From Roseateles_B sp041906185 (GTDB lineage Bacteria; Pseudomonadota; Gammaproteobacteria; Burkholderiales; Burkholderiaceae_C): a stretch of 64,000 nucleotides of DNA. Below, one piece after another: positions 42,158 through 51,527 of the stretch (positions are counted from its first letter, which is position 1; each line of letters opens with the position of its first letter). The DNA lies in assembly GCA_041906185.1 (NCBI GenBank), contig JAYRJQ010000014.1, forward strand, positions 1-64,000. The letters are read 5' to 3'. The translations under genes were made by a program, and so were the position numbers. A model generated the notes under the pieces. That model was not told the origin of the DNA and did no database searches. It saw only the letters and a program-made list of their open reading frames with translations.

Positions 42158-43237
42158 ATGAAGTTCGTAGACGAAGCCACCATCGACATCGTGGCCGGCA
42201 ATGGTGGTGCCGGCTGTGCAAGCTTTCGCCGCGAAAAGTTCATTCCCTTCGGCGGGCCGGACGGTGGCGACGGCGGTCGTGGCGGCAGCGTGTATGCCGT
42301 GGGCGACCTGAACCTCAACACCCTCATCGATTACCGTTATGCGCGCCGCCATGAGGCGCGCAATGGCGAGGCCGGCCGTGGCTCCGACCAATACGGCGCG
42401 GCCGCCGACGACATCGTGCTGCGCATGCCCGTGGGCACCATCATCACGGACGTCGAGACGGGCGCCGTGATCGCCGAGCTCCTGGAGCCGGGCGAGAAGA
42501 TCATGATCGCCAAGGGCGGCGACGGCGGCTTCGGCAACCTGCACTTCAAGAGCAGCACGAACCGTGCACCGCGCCAGAAGACGCCGGGCTGGCCTGGCGA
42601 GGCCAAGAAGCTGAAGCTGGAACTGCGCGTGCTGGCCGATGTCGGCCTGCTGGGGCAGCCGAACGCCGGCAAGTCCACGCTGATCACGGCGGTGTCGAAT
42701 GCCCGCCCGAAGATCGCCGACTATCCCTTCACGACGCTGCATCCCAACCTCGGCGTGGTCCGCGTGGCGCCCGAGAAGAGCTTCGTCGTGGCGGACATCC
42801 CGGGCCTGATCGAAGGCGCAGCGGAAGGCGCCGGCCTGGGTCACCTCTTCCTGCGCCATCTGCAGCGCACCCGCCTGCTCCTGCACGTCGTGGACCTGGC
42901 TCCCTTCGACCCGGAAGTGGATCCCGTGGCCGAGGCCAAGGCCATCGTGGCCGAGCTGAAGAAGTACGACCCCGCGCTGTATGACAAGCCCCGCTGGCTG
43001 GTCCTCAACAAGCTGGACATGGTGCCCGAGGAAGAGCGTGCCAAGCGCGTGAAGGACTTCGTCAAGCGCTACAAGTGGAAGGGTCCGGTCTTCGAGATCT
43101 CCGCCCTGACGCGCGAGGGCTGCCAGCCGCTGATCCACGCGATCTACGACCACGTGGCTGCCGAGCAGAAGCACCATGTGGAGCCGGACGTGCGCTTCAC
43201 GGCGGAAGGCGAGGGCGGCGAGGCGAGCGCCTCATGA
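42158..43237 (+). CDS. obgE: GTPase Obg (CgtA)
   Basis: 359 residues. Obg is an essential GTPase in 50S ribosome assembly and stress control. The Obg domain (1-159) shows the glycine-rich GGPDGGDGGRGGSVY. The G domain has G1 GQPNAGKST, G3 DIPGLIEGA and G4 NKLDM. The C-terminal tail is short and acidic. Its TGA overlaps the proB ATG, so the two are coupled. Confidence 0.97.
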   Translation: MKFVDEATIDIVAGNGGAGCASFRREKFIPFGGPDGGDGGRGGSVYAVGDLNLNTLIDYRYARRHEARNGEAGRGSDQYGAAADDIVLRMPVGTIITDVETGAVIAELLEPGEKIMIAKGGDGGFGNLHFKSSTNRAPRQKTPGWPGEAKKLKLELRVLADVGLLGQPNAGKSTLITAVSNARPKIADYPFTTLHPNLGVVRVAPEKSFVVADIPGLIEGAAEGAGLGHLFLRHLQRTRLLLHVVDLAPFDPEVDPVAEAKAIVAELKKYDPALYDKPRWLVLNKLDMVPEEERAKRVKDFVKRYKWKGPVFEISALTREGCQPLIHAIYDHVAAEQKHHVEPDVRFTAEGEGGEASAS

Positions 43238-44352
43238 ATGCCGTGCTCCGCGACGCGCGACGCATCGTCGTCAAGGTGGGCTCCAGCCTCGTCACCAACG
43301 AGGGCCGGGGCGTGGACGCCGAGGCCATCGGCAACTGGTGCCGCCAGCTGGCCGCGCTGACCCAGCAGGGTCGCGAGGTCGTGATGGTGTCCAGCGGCGC
43401 CATCGCGGAAGGCATGAAGCGCCTGGGCTGGGCTTCACGCCCCAAGGAAGTCCATGAGCTGCAGGCCGCGGCGGCCGTCGGCCAGATGGGCCTGGCGCAG
43501 ATGTACGAGAGCAAGCTGCGCGAGCAGGGCCTCGGCAGCGCGCAGGTGCTGCTGACGCATGCCGACCTCGCCGACCGGGAGCGCTACCTGAACGCGCGCT
43601 CCACGCTGCTCACGCTGCTGCAGCACCGCGTGCTGCCCGTGATCAACGAGAACGACACCGTCGTCAACGACGAGATCAAGTTCGGTGACAACGACACGCT
43701 CGGGGCGCTCGTGGCCAATCTGGTCGAGGCGGATGCCCTCGTCATCCTGACGGACCAGAAGGGCCTGTACTCGGCCGACCCGCGCAAGGACCCGTCCGCC
43801 CGGTTCATCGACGAGGCCATTGCCGGCACGCCCGAGCTCGAGGCCATGGCCGGCGGCGCCGGCTCCAGCATCGGCCGCGGCGGCATGATCACCAAGATCC
43901 TGGCCGCGAAGCGGGCCGCTGGCAGCGGGGCCAGCACGGTCATCGCCTGGGGTCGCGAGCCCGATGTGCTGCTGCGCCTGGCAGCCGGCGAGGCCATCGG
44001 CACCGCGCTGCTCGCCAGCACGGCCAAGCAGGCTGCGCGCAAGCAGTGGATGCTGGATCACCTCCAGATGCGCGGTGCTGTCATCGTGGATGCCGGCGCG
44101 GCGCTGAAGCTGCGCGAGGAGGGCAAGAGCCTCCTGCCCATCGGCGTCCGCGAAGTGCAGGGCGAGTTCCACCGCGGGGACGTGATCGCCGTGCGGGACC
44201 CGGCGGGTGCGGAACTCGGCCGCGGGCTCTCCAACTACTCCAGCGCCGAGGCGCGCCTGATTGCCCGCAAGCCGTCCTTCGAAATCGAGACCGTGCTGGG
44301 CTATGCCGCAGAGCCGGAGCTGATCCACCGCGACAACCTGGTTCTGCGCTGA
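43234..44352 (+). CDS. proB: Glutamate 5-kinase
   Basis: 372 residues from the ATG at 43234 (ATGA overlap with obgE). It phosphorylates glutamate in the first step of proline synthesis and is normally feedback-inhibited by proline. The amino acid kinase domain has RIVVKVGSSLVTN, VINENDTVVNDEIKFGDND and LVILTDQKGLYSADPR. A C-terminal PUA domain starts near residue 280 (GAVIVDAGAALKLREEGKSL). Full length. Confidence 0.96.
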   Translation: MNAVLRDARRIVVKVGSSLVTNEGRGVDAEAIGNWCRQLAALTQQGREVVMVSSGAIAEGMKRLGWASRPKEVHELQAAAAVGQMGLAQMYESKLREQGLGSAQVLLTHADLADRERYLNARSTLLTLLQHRVLPVINENDTVVNDEIKFGDNDTLGALVANLVEADALVILTDQKGLYSADPRKDPSARFIDEAIAGTPELEAMAGGAGSSIGRGGMITKILAAKRAAGSGASTVIAWGREPDVLLRLAAGEAIGTALLASTAKQAARKQWMLDHLQMRGAVIVDAGAALKLREEGKSLLPIGVREVQGEFHRGDVIAVRDPAGAELGRGLSNYSSAEARLIARKPSFEIETVLGYAAEPELIHRDNLVLR

Positions 44353-44380
44353 ACCGCCGGGCGTCGAGCCCGCATGAACA

Positions 44381-44412
44381 AAGGCCCGTCCGGAAACTGA
44401 CGGGCCTTTCTC
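44381..44412. terminator. Bidirectional intrinsic terminator between proB and rppH
   Basis: GGCCCGTC (44383-44390), an 8-base loop and GACGGGCC (44399-44406), followed by TTTCTC on the plus strand and preceded by AA on the other. It serves the convergent genes proB and rppH. Confidence 0.8.
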
Positions 44413-44428
44413 ATTGGAGGCGGAGGGA

Positions 44429-45046
44429 TCAGTGTTCCGCGGCGTCCTTCGGGCCGAGTGGCGGCTCGGCGGCGTGCTCGTCATTGGCCGACGAGGGGCC
44501 GCGGCCGGGGCCGTGCTCCTGGCGGTGCTGCTGGGGGCGCATGCCGGCGCGCAGGTAGCGGTTGTGGTGGCTGGTGCGCGGCAGGAAGCGTGCGAGTTCC
44601 GTTAGCGCCATCTGATAGACGCCTCGCTTGAACTCGATCACGGCGTCGAGCGGCACCCAGTAGTCGTTCCAGCGCCAGGCGTCGAACTCGGGGTGGTCGG
44701 TCGCGCGCAGGTTCATGTCGCTGTCGCGGCCGGTGAGCTGCAGCAGGAACCAGATCTGCTTCTGCCCGCGGTAGTGCCCGCGGGCATCGCGGCGGATGTA
44801 GTGCTCGGGCACCTCATACCGCAGCCAGTCGCGCGTGCGCGCAATGATGCGCACATGCTCGGACCTCAAGCCCACCTCTTCGTGGAGCTCTCTGAACATC
44901 GCCTGCTCGGGCGTTTCGCCATGCTTGATGCCCCCTTGCGGGAACTGCCAGGAGTGCGTGCGAATGCGCTTGCCCCAGAACACTTCGTTCCGGTGGTTGA
45001 GCAGGATGATGCCGACGTTGGGCCTGAAGCCTTCACGGTCGAGCAT
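44429..45046 (-). CDS. rppH: RNA pyrophosphohydrolase (Nudix)
   Basis: 205 residues from the ATG at 45046 (MLDREGFRPNVGIILLNH). RppH removes pyrophosphate from mRNA 5' ends and so triggers decay. The Nudix box GGIKHGETPEQAMFRELHEE, with EVG following, is complete. WQFPQ and KGQKQ-like RGQKQIWFLL segments fit RppH rather than other Nudix proteins. The C-terminal ~35 residues are a low-complexity tail, longer than in E. coli. Divergent from proS. Confidence 0.93.
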   Translation of the reverse strand: MLDREGFRPNVGIILLNHRNEVFWGKRIRTHSWQFPQGGIKHGETPEQAMFRELHEEVGLRSEHVRIIARTRDWLRYEVPEHYIRRDARGHYRGQKQIWFLLQLTGRDSDMNLRATDHPEFDAWRWNDYWVPLDAVIEFKRGVYQMALTELARFLPRTSHHNRYLRAGMRPQQHRQEHGPGRGPSSANDEHAAEPPLGPKDAAEH

Positions 45047-45204
45047 AATCAACCTCAAATCTTTAGTTGGATTGATTATTGCATCGGGCCTCGCCCCTTG
45101 CATGATCCTCGCTAACCCCAAGCCCAGGCGCGCCAGCCGGGCGCCCGCTGTCAGGTGGGTGCCAGGAAGGCGCGCTGCCGGTTCTTACCCCCGCAGTCTC
45201 CGCG

Positions 45205-46950
45205 ATGAAAGCCACTCAGTTCTTCGTCTCCACGCTCAAGGAAGCGCCTGCCGACGCTGAAGTCGTCAGCCACAAGCTCATGATGCGAGCCGGCATGATC
45301 AAGCGCCTGGGCGCCGGCATCTACAACTACATGCCCATGGGTCTGCGCGTGATCCGCAAGGTGGAAGGCATCATCCGCGAGGAGATGAACCGCGCTGGCG
45401 CCGTCGAGCTGCTGATGCCCGTGGTGCAGCCGGCCGAGCTGTGGCAGGAGACGGGTCGCTTCGACAAGATGGGCCCCGAGCTGCTGCGCGTGAAGGACCG
45501 CCATGGCCGCGACTTCATCATCCAGCCCACCAGCGAAGAGGTGGTGACGGACATCGCGCGCCAGGAGCTGCGCTCCTACAAGCAGCTGCCCAAGAATTTC
45601 TATCACATCCAGACCAAGTTCCGTGACGAGCGCCGCCCGCGCTTCGGCGTGATGCGCGGTCGCGAGTTCACGATGAAGGACGCCTACTCCTTCGACCGTG
45701 ACGTCGAATCCGCGGGCCGCAGCTACGAGAACATGTTCCAGGCCTACCGCCAGATCTTCGATCGCCTGGGCCTGGAGTACCGCGCCGTCGCGGCCGACAC
45801 CGGTGCCATCGGCGGGGACCGCTCGCACGAGTTCCAGGTGATCGCCGAGACGGGCGAAGACGCCATCGTCTACTGCCCCGACAGTGACTACGCCGCCAAC
45901 ATCGAGCTGGCCGAGGCCCTGCCGCTGCTGGCGAGCCGTGCGGCCGCCGGCCAGGCGCTGGCCAAGACGCCCACGCCGGGCAAGAGCACCTGCGAGGACG
46001 TCGCTGCGCTGCTGGGCCTGCCGCTGTCGCAGACGGTCAAGTCCCTGGTGCTGGCCACCGACGAGCTCAACGAGCACGGCGAGGTGGTCAAGACCCAGGT
46101 CTGGCTGCTGCTGGTGCGCGGCGATCACGAGCTCAACGAGGTCAAGGCCGGCAAGATCGAAGGCCTGAAGGGCGGCTTCCGCTTCGCCACCGTGGGCGAG
46201 ATCGACGCGCACTTCGGCTGCAAGCCCGGCTATCTGGGCCCCATCGGCCTGAAGCAGCCGGTGAAGATCGTGGCCGACCGCACCGTCGCGCAGATGGCCG
46301 ATTTCGTCTGTGGTGCCAACGAGGCGGACTTCCACTTCACGGGCGCCAACTGGGGCCGTGACCTCCCTGAGCCCGACCTCGTGGCCGACATCCGCAACGT
46401 CGTGGCCGGCGACCCCTCGCCCGACGGCAAGGGCCAGCTCGCCATCCAGCGTGGCATCGAGGTGGGCCATGTGTTCTACCTGGGCACCAAGTACTCGGCC
46501 GCGATGAACGCGACCTTCCTGGACGAGACCGGCAAGCCCAAGCCCTTCGAGATGGGCTGCTACGGCATCGGCGTGACCCGCATCCTCGGCGCCGCCATCG
46601 AGCAGAACCACGACGAGCGCGGCATCATCTGGCCGGACTCCATCGCCCCCTTCACCGTGGCGATCTGCCCCATCGGCATGGACCGCAGCGAGGAGGTCAA
46701 GGCCGCCGCGCAGCAGCTCTACGAGCAGCTCCAGGCACTGGGCGTCGACGTGCTGCTGGACGACCGCGGCGAGCGCCCGGGCGCCATGTTCGCGGACTGG
46801 GAGCTGATCGGCGTGCCGCATCGCGTGGTGCTGTCGGACCGCGGCCTCAAGGAAGGCCAGGTCGAGTACCAGGGCCGCCGGGACGCCGAGGCCACCAAGC
46901 TGGCACTGGCCGAGGTGGTCGCGCATCTGCAGGCCCGCCTGAAGGCCTGA
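45205..46950 (+). CDS. proS: Prolyl-tRNA synthetase
   Basis: 581 residues, bacterial-type class II synthetase that charges tRNA-Pro. Motif 2 appears as FRDERRPRFGVMRGREFTMK, and motif 3 as MGCYGIGVTRILGAAIEQ. The editing (INS) domain between them includes KSLVLATDE and FVCGANEADFHFTGANW. The C-terminal anticodon domain is intact. The start MKATQFFVSTLKEAP is standard. Confidence 0.98.
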   Translation: MKATQFFVSTLKEAPADAEVVSHKLMMRAGMIKRLGAGIYNYMPMGLRVIRKVEGIIREEMNRAGAVELLMPVVQPAELWQETGRFDKMGPELLRVKDRHGRDFIIQPTSEEVVTDIARQELRSYKQLPKNFYHIQTKFRDERRPRFGVMRGREFTMKDAYSFDRDVESAGRSYENMFQAYRQIFDRLGLEYRAVAADTGAIGGDRSHEFQVIAETGEDAIVYCPDSDYAANIELAEALPLLASRAAAGQALAKTPTPGKSTCEDVAALLGLPLSQTVKSLVLATDELNEHGEVVKTQVWLLLVRGDHELNEVKAGKIEGLKGGFRFATVGEIDAHFGCKPGYLGPIGLKQPVKIVADRTVAQMADFVCGANEADFHFTGANWGRDLPEPDLVADIRNVVAGDPSPDGKGQLAIQRGIEVGHVFYLGTKYSAAMNATFLDETGKPKPFEMGCYGIGVTRILGAAIEQNHDERGIIWPDSIAPFTVAICPIGMDRSEEVKAAAQQLYEQLQALGVDVLLDDRGERPGAMFADWELIGVPHRVVLSDRGLKEGQVEYQGRRDAEATKLALAEVVAHLQARLKA

Positions 46951-46951
46951 G

Positions 46952-47584
46952 GTGCCGGTGCAGCCAGCATCCCGCGCACGGCGCGGCCTTCTTGCTGCAT
47001 CGCTGTTGAGTCTGCTGCCCGCGGGGCGCGCCTGGGCGGGCGCCCAGGTCGAGGAACCGCTGGCGGACTCCGTGCGCTCGGCGCTGTCCGCGGCGATTCG
47101 CAACGGCGCGCCGCCCCGCCCCCGCTTCGAGAAGATCGACGACCGGCTGGCCTACCTGCGCTGGCTCGGCACGATGAGCGACCGCCTGCGGCCGCGCAAG
47201 ACCGAGGCGCAGACGCGCATCGAGTTCCTGGAGACGCTCTGGTACGAGGCTACGCGCGCCGGGCTGGAGCCGAGCCTGGTGCTCGGCCTCGTCGAGGTGG
47301 AGAGCGGCTTCCGCAAGTACGCCATCAGTGTCGTCGGCGCGCGCGGCTACATGCAGGTGATGCCCTTCTGGGCCCGCCTCATTGGCGACGGGCAGGAATC
47401 AAGGCTGTTCCACATGCAGACGAACCTGCGCTTCGGCTGCGTGATCATGCGGCACTACCTGGACCGCGAGAAGGGCGATCTCTTCATGGCGCTCGGCCGC
47501 TACAACGGCAGCCGCGGGCGGCCGGAGTATCCCAATGCGGTGCTGGGCGCGCGTCGCAAGTGGCTGATGCCAGGCGAGCGCTGA
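46952..47584 (+). CDS. Periplasmic lytic transglycosylase-like protein
   Basis: 210 residues from the GTG at 46952, one base after the proS stop, so probably co-transcribed. The N-terminus RRGLLAASLLSLLPAGRAWA is a signal peptide. The SLT domain has the catalytic Glu in LVEVESGFRKYAIS, then ARGYMQVMPFWARLIG and ALGRYNGSRG. It would cleave peptidoglycan glycan strands. It is a small family-1-type enzyme without other domains, conserved behind proS in Burkholderiales. Confidence 0.88.
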   Translation: MPVQPASRARRGLLAASLLSLLPAGRAWAGAQVEEPLADSVRSALSAAIRNGAPPRPRFEKIDDRLAYLRWLGTMSDRLRPRKTEAQTRIEFLETLWYEATRAGLEPSLVLGLVEVESGFRKYAISVVGARGYMQVMPFWARLIGDGQESRLFHMQTNLRFGCVIMRHYLDREKGDLFMALGRYNGSRGRPEYPNAVLGARRKWLMPGER

Positions 47585-47627
47585 GGGGCGACGCAAGAGG
47601 CGCGTCGCAAGAGCGCGTCGCGGGGTG

Positions 47628-48200
47628 TCAGCGGGCGTCGCGCAGGCCCTGCCAGCGCTGCGGCTGTGCGCCCGTGATGCCGCAGAGGTCCAGCACGCGC
47701 TCGACGCCTTCCGCGACCAACTGCTCGACGCTCTGCGGCTTCAGGTAGAAGGCCGGCAGCGGCGGGAAGATGATGCCGCCCATCTCGGTCACGGCGGTCA
47801 TGTTGCGCAGGTGGGCCAGGTTGAAGGGCGTCTCGCGCACCATCAGCAGCAGGCGCCGGCGTTCCTTGAGCGTGACGTCGGCGGCACGGGTGAGGAGGTT
47901 GTCCCCGAAGCCATGGGCGATGGCCGCGAGCGTCTTCATGGAGCAGGGCGCCACCACCATGGCCGCGGCGTCGAAGCTGCCGCTGGCCACGCAGGCCCCG
48001 ATGTCCCCCGGCGCATGCGCCTCACTGGCCTCCGCCTCCAGGGCATCACGGCTCAAGCCCAGTTCGTGGTGGACGTTGAGCAGCCCGGCGGGCGTCGCGA
48101 TGAGGTGCGTGTGAACGCCCAGCTCGCGGCAGCGACGCAGCAACTGCAGCCCGTAGGCCGCGCCGCTGGCGCCGCTGATGCCGACGATCAGACGCTGCAT
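47628..48200 (-). CDS. ubiX: Flavin prenyltransferase UbiX
   Basis: 190 residues from the ATG at 48200. UbiX makes prenylated FMN, the cofactor for the UbiD decarboxylase of ubiquinone synthesis. Motifs GISGASGAAYGLQLL, VVAPCSMKTLAAIAHGF, RAADVTLKERRRLLLMVRET and GGIIFPPLPAFY are those of the family. It is followed on the same strand by no close gene and preceded by grxD. Confidence 0.95.
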   Translation of the reverse strand: MQRLIVGISGASGAAYGLQLLRRCRELGVHTHLIATPAGLLNVHHELGLSRDALEAEASEAHAPGDIGACVASGSFDAAAMVVAPCSMKTLAAIAHGFGDNLLTRAADVTLKERRRLLLMVRETPFNLAHLRNMTAVTEMGGIIFPPLPAFYLKPQSVEQLVAEGVERVLDLCGITGAQPQRWQGLRDAR

Positions 48201-48223
48201 GGGGAGTGGCTCCGGTGCCAGGT

Positions 48224-48538
48224 TCACTGGCCGCTCAGGACCTGCTGCAGCTCGCCGCTCTCGTACATCTCCATCATGATGTCCGAGCCGCCGATGAACT
48301 CGCCGCCAACGTAGAGCTGCGGGATGGTGGGCCAGCTGGCGTATTCCTTGATGCCCTGGCGCACTTCCTCGTCTTCCAGCACGTTGAAGGTCTTGAGATC
48401 GTTCACGCCGCAGGCTTTGAGGATCTGCACGGCGCGGCCCGAGAAGCCGCACATCGGGAACTGCGCACTGCCCTTCATGAAGAGCACCACACGGTTGTTC
48501 TTCACCAGGTCGTCGATGCGTTGCTGAACGTCGCTCAT
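48224..48538 (-). CDS. grxD: Monothiol glutaredoxin (Grx4 type)
   Basis: 104 residues. The CGFS active site is in QFPMCGFSGRAVQIL, and WPTIPQLYVGGEFIGGSDI is the glutathione-binding part. These proteins carry and insert Fe-S clusters. Full length. It lies 23 bases upstream of ubiX. Confidence 0.96.
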   Translation of the reverse strand: MSDVQQRIDDLVKNNRVVLFMKGSAQFPMCGFSGRAVQILKACGVNDLKTFNVLEDEEVRQGIKEYASWPTIPQLYVGGEFIGGSDIMMEMYESGELQQVLSGQ

Positions 48539-48766
48539 GTCTTGATTCCTTGCAATGAAAGGGGGCGACCCCGCAATGTGCGGCGTCGTGGTTCAGGTGG
48601 CGCGGAGGCCGTCGGCTGCCCGAAGCGGGCGGTGCGGCGGCGGGTGGCCTTGGTGCGATTATCGGGCAGCGCGCATGCCCGGACGGTCTGCAGGGGCGAC
48701 TGACGCGCAAGGTCCGTCTCGATGGAGGCCGCCGCGGCCCCTCGGGCGGCCTGGTGCGTGGCCGGC

Positions 48767-49405
48767 TCAGTAGCTGTAGCTGAGGCCGAACTGCACGACG
48801 GGCATCAGGCGGTTGTCCCGCAGGGCCTCGTCAACCGAGCCCAGGCTGTTGCCCAGGCGCAGGGAATTGCGGTTGATCAGGCCCAGGTCTGCGCTGAAGC
48901 CCCAGCCGCCGCGAGCGGAAATGCCGCTGTAGCCGATGCCAATGTAGGGCAGGGTGGCGCCGGGGTCGGTGCGGTCCGCCAGGGCGCCCACGGCGCGCAG
49001 CCCGACCGCCAGCGAATGCCCGAGGCTCATGGACTGCGGGCTCAGTGTCAGCCCGGAGCCGCTCTGGGTGATGCTCAGCGGGCCCATCATCAGGCCGCCG
49101 GTGGCGCGCAGGCCACCACGCACGCTGTCACCGAGGCCGGAGCTCGTCAGGTAGTAGTCCCCCAGCAGCGCCGCGCTCAGGGAGCGCGAACTGCGGCCGC
49201 TGCTGCTGTCCAGGCTGTCGACCTGGCTGAGTTGCACACGCGCCTGCCAGCGCAGGCCGGGCGACGACGGGGCGCTGCCGTGGCCCAGCGCCAGGCTCGC
49301 CCCATTCTGGGCGTGCGCGGGGGCTGTCAGTGCGATGACGCCCGCCACCAGCCAGCCCAGGGCCGGCGGCCAGCAGGATCCAGAAGGGGTGAGCGGGCTG
49401 CGCAT
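48767..49405 (-). CDS. Probable outer-membrane beta-barrel protein
   Basis: 212 residues from the ATG at 49405 (MRSPLTPSGSCWPPALGWLV), with a signal peptide ending near APAHAQ. The mature part has alternating hydrophobic segments and ends in FGLSYSY, an aromatic-terminated beta strand typical of outer membrane proteins. No conserved domain is recognised; it is probably a small (8-strand) barrel like those seen near prmC in Burkholderiales. Substrate and function unknown. A longer start at 49444 is in frame but would spoil the signal peptide. Confidence 0.7.
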   Translation of the reverse strand: MRSPLTPSGSCWPPALGWLVAGVIALTAPAHAQNGASLALGHGSAPSSPGLRWQARVQLSQVDSLDSSSGRSSRSLSAALLGDYYLTSSGLGDSVRGGLRATGGLMMGPLSITQSGSGLTLSPQSMSLGHSLAVGLRAVGALADRTDPGATLPYIGIGYSGISARGGWGFSADLGLINRNSLRLGNSLGSVDEALRDNRLMPVVQFGLSYSY

Positions 49406-49502
49406 GAAAGTCTCCTTGCAGCCGAGCGACTCGCAGGAAATCACGCTCGGGGAGTCATGCTACGCCCGCGGCGATATTTTGTGCAGGATCAATTACCGGG
49501 TT

Positions 49503-50357
49503 TTACAGACGCTGACTGTCATTTGCCACGGTGTCGGGCGCCCGGGCGCCGCTGCAGCGGGGCTGGCCACCCAGATCGCGTTCGCAGCCCTGGTAGTCCA
49601 AGCCGGCCTGGCGTAGCAGATCCGCCACGGCCGCTTCCTGGTCATACCCATGCTCGAGCAGCAGCAGGCCGCCCGGCTGCAGGTGGGCGGGGGCGCTCGT
49701 GATGATCTGGCGCAGGTCGGCCAAGCCCTGCTCCGGCGCCGCCAGGGCGCTCAGGGGCTCGTGGCGCAAGGCCGCCAGATGGGCGTCCTGCGGGTCGATG
49801 TAGGGCGGGTTGCTCAGGACCAGGTCGAAGACGGCGGCTCCGACGGCATCCCACCACGCGCCCTGCAGGAACTGCACCTCCAGGCCGAGCCGCTCGGCAT
49901 TGCCTCGGGCGACGGCCAGGGCCATCGGGCTGAAGTCGGTCGCCGTCACCTGGGCCTGCGGATGGCTGTGCTTGATGGCCAGGGCGATGGCGCCGCTGCC
50001 GGTGCCCAGGTCCAGCACGCGGGGTGCCGGTCGGCCACAGGCTGCCAGCCAGCGCAGGGCGCGCTCGACCAGCACCTCGGTGTCGGGACGCGGCACCAGC
50101 GTGGCGCCGCTGACCTGCAAGGACAGCCCGTGGAACTCCTTGAAGCCGGTGAGGTAGGCCAGCGGCACGTCGTCCAGCCGCTGCTGCAGCCAGGACTCGA
50201 ATCGCTCGCCCGTGCCGTCCGGCAGCGGGTCCTCGTCGTGTGCGATCAGCCAGGTGCGATCGCAGGCCAGCAAGGCGCAGAGCATCAGCTGCACTTCCAG
50301 GCGTGGCAGGCCCGCCTGGGCACCGCGCAGTTGCAGGGCGCGGACGGTGGCACTCAT
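49503..50357 (-). CDS. prmC: Release factor glutamine methyltransferase
   Basis: 284 residues; the GTG/ATG start at 50357 overlaps the prfA stop as ATGA. PrmC methylates the Gln of the GGQ motif in release factors. The SAM site VLDLGTGSGAIALAI and catalytic SNPPYIDPQD are present, with an N-terminal helical substrate-binding domain. Full length. Confidence 0.95.
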   Translation of the reverse strand: MSATVRALQLRGAQAGLPRLEVQLMLCALLACDRTWLIAHDEDPLPDGTGERFESWLQQRLDDVPLAYLTGFKEFHGLSLQVSGATLVPRPDTEVLVERALRWLAACGRPAPRVLDLGTGSGAIALAIKHSHPQAQVTATDFSPMALAVARGNAERLGLEVQFLQGAWWDAVGAAVFDLVLSNPPYIDPQDAHLAALRHEPLSALAAPEQGLADLRQIITSAPAHLQPGGLLLLEHGYDQEAAVADLLRQAGLDYQGCERDLGGQPRCSGARAPDTVANDSQRL

Positions 50358-51436
50358 CCGCGGCCTTCCAGGGCGGCCAGCTGTTCGGCGGCCTGCGCCT
50401 GCTGCAGGCCAGCGATGACGTCGCCCAGGTCGCCGTCCATGATGGCGCCGAGCTTGTACAGCGTCAGGTTGATGCGGTGGTCCGTGAGGCGGCCCTGCGG
50501 GAAGTTGTAGGTGCGGATGCGGTCGCTGCGGTCGCCGGTGCCGATCAGGCTCTTGCGCGTGGCGGCCTCCTTGGCGGCGCGCTCGCTGCGCTCCTTGTCA
50601 CGGAGCCGGGCGGCGAGCACGGCCATGGCCTTGGCCTTGTTGCGATGCTGGCTGCGGTCGTCCTGGCACTCGGCCACGAGGCCCGTCGGCAGGTGGGTGA
50701 TGCGGATGGCGGAGTCGGTCTTGTTGACGTGCTGGCCACCGGCGCCGCTGGCGCGGAAGGTGTCAATGCGCAGGTCCGCCGGGTTGAGCTGGACCTCCTC
50801 GGCCTCGTCGGGCTCGGGCATCACGGCCACGGTGCAGGCGCTGGTGTGGATGCGGCCCTGCGACTCGGTCGCCGGCACGCGCTGCACGCGGTGGCCGCCG
50901 GACTCGAATTTCAGCCGGCCATAGACCTGCTCGCCCTCGATGCGCAGCACAAGCTCCTTGTAGCCGCCCAGGTCCGATTCGTTGGCCGACAGCGTCTCGC
51001 AGCGCCAACCCTGTGCTTCGGCGAAGCGCAGGTACATGCGGGCGAGATCGGCGGCGAACAGCGCGGATTCGTCGCCGCCCGCACCCGCCCGGATCTCGAG
51101 GAATGCGGTGCGGACGTCGTCCGGGTCCTTGGGCAGGAGGGCGAGCTGGAGCTCCTCGTGCAGCCGCGCCATGTCGGCCTCGGCGCCGGCGATCTCCTCC
51201 TTGGCCATGTCGGCCATCTCGGGGTCGTCCAGCAGCTCGCGGGCGGCGGCGAGGTCCTGCTCGCGCTGCAGGTAGCGCTGATAGCGGGAGACGAGCTCGG
51301 ACACCTCGGCCTGCTCGCGCGTGAGGGCGCGGTAGCGCTTCATGTCGGCGGCGACGCTGCCGTCGGCGAGCGTGGTGTCGAGCTCGTTCAGGCGATGGCC
51401 CAGGCGTTCGAACTGCTGGCGCAGGCTGTCTTTCAT
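50354..51436 (-). CDS. prfA: Peptide chain release factor 1
   Basis: 360 residues from the ATG at 51436. RF1 reads UAA/UAG stop codons and hydrolyses peptidyl-tRNA. The GGQ motif is in RASGAGGQHVNKTDSAIRI, and the stop-codon recognition region precedes it (VPATESQGRIHTSACTVAV). It shares an operon with hemA upstream and prmC downstream, which is standard in proteobacteria. Confidence 0.97.
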   Translation of the reverse strand: MKDSLRQQFERLGHRLNELDTTLADGSVAADMKRYRALTREQAEVSELVSRYQRYLQREQDLAAARELLDDPEMADMAKEEIAGAEADMARLHEELQLALLPKDPDDVRTAFLEIRAGAGGDESALFAADLARMYLRFAEAQGWRCETLSANESDLGGYKELVLRIEGEQVYGRLKFESGGHRVQRVPATESQGRIHTSACTVAVMPEPDEAEEVQLNPADLRIDTFRASGAGGQHVNKTDSAIRITHLPTGLVAECQDDRSQHRNKAKAMAVLAARLRDKERSERAAKEAATRKSLIGTGDRSDRIRTYNFPQGRLTDHRINLTLYKLGAIMDGDLGDVIAGLQQAQAAEQLAALEGRG

Positions 51437-51527
51437 GGGAGGGGATTCGCAAGGAGTGCTGGCCATGCGGCCGGGGCCGGGCATGGGCGGTCGGGCCCCG
51501 AGGCGGGGCGGCGCGCGGCGGGCGCCG

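Noticed and set aside
45151..47103. 650-codon minus-strand frame opposite proS, and a similar one opposite pilR (61145-63157)
   Set aside because: Both are antisense shadows of well-identified genes and have His/Gln/Leu-rich composition typical of such shadows.
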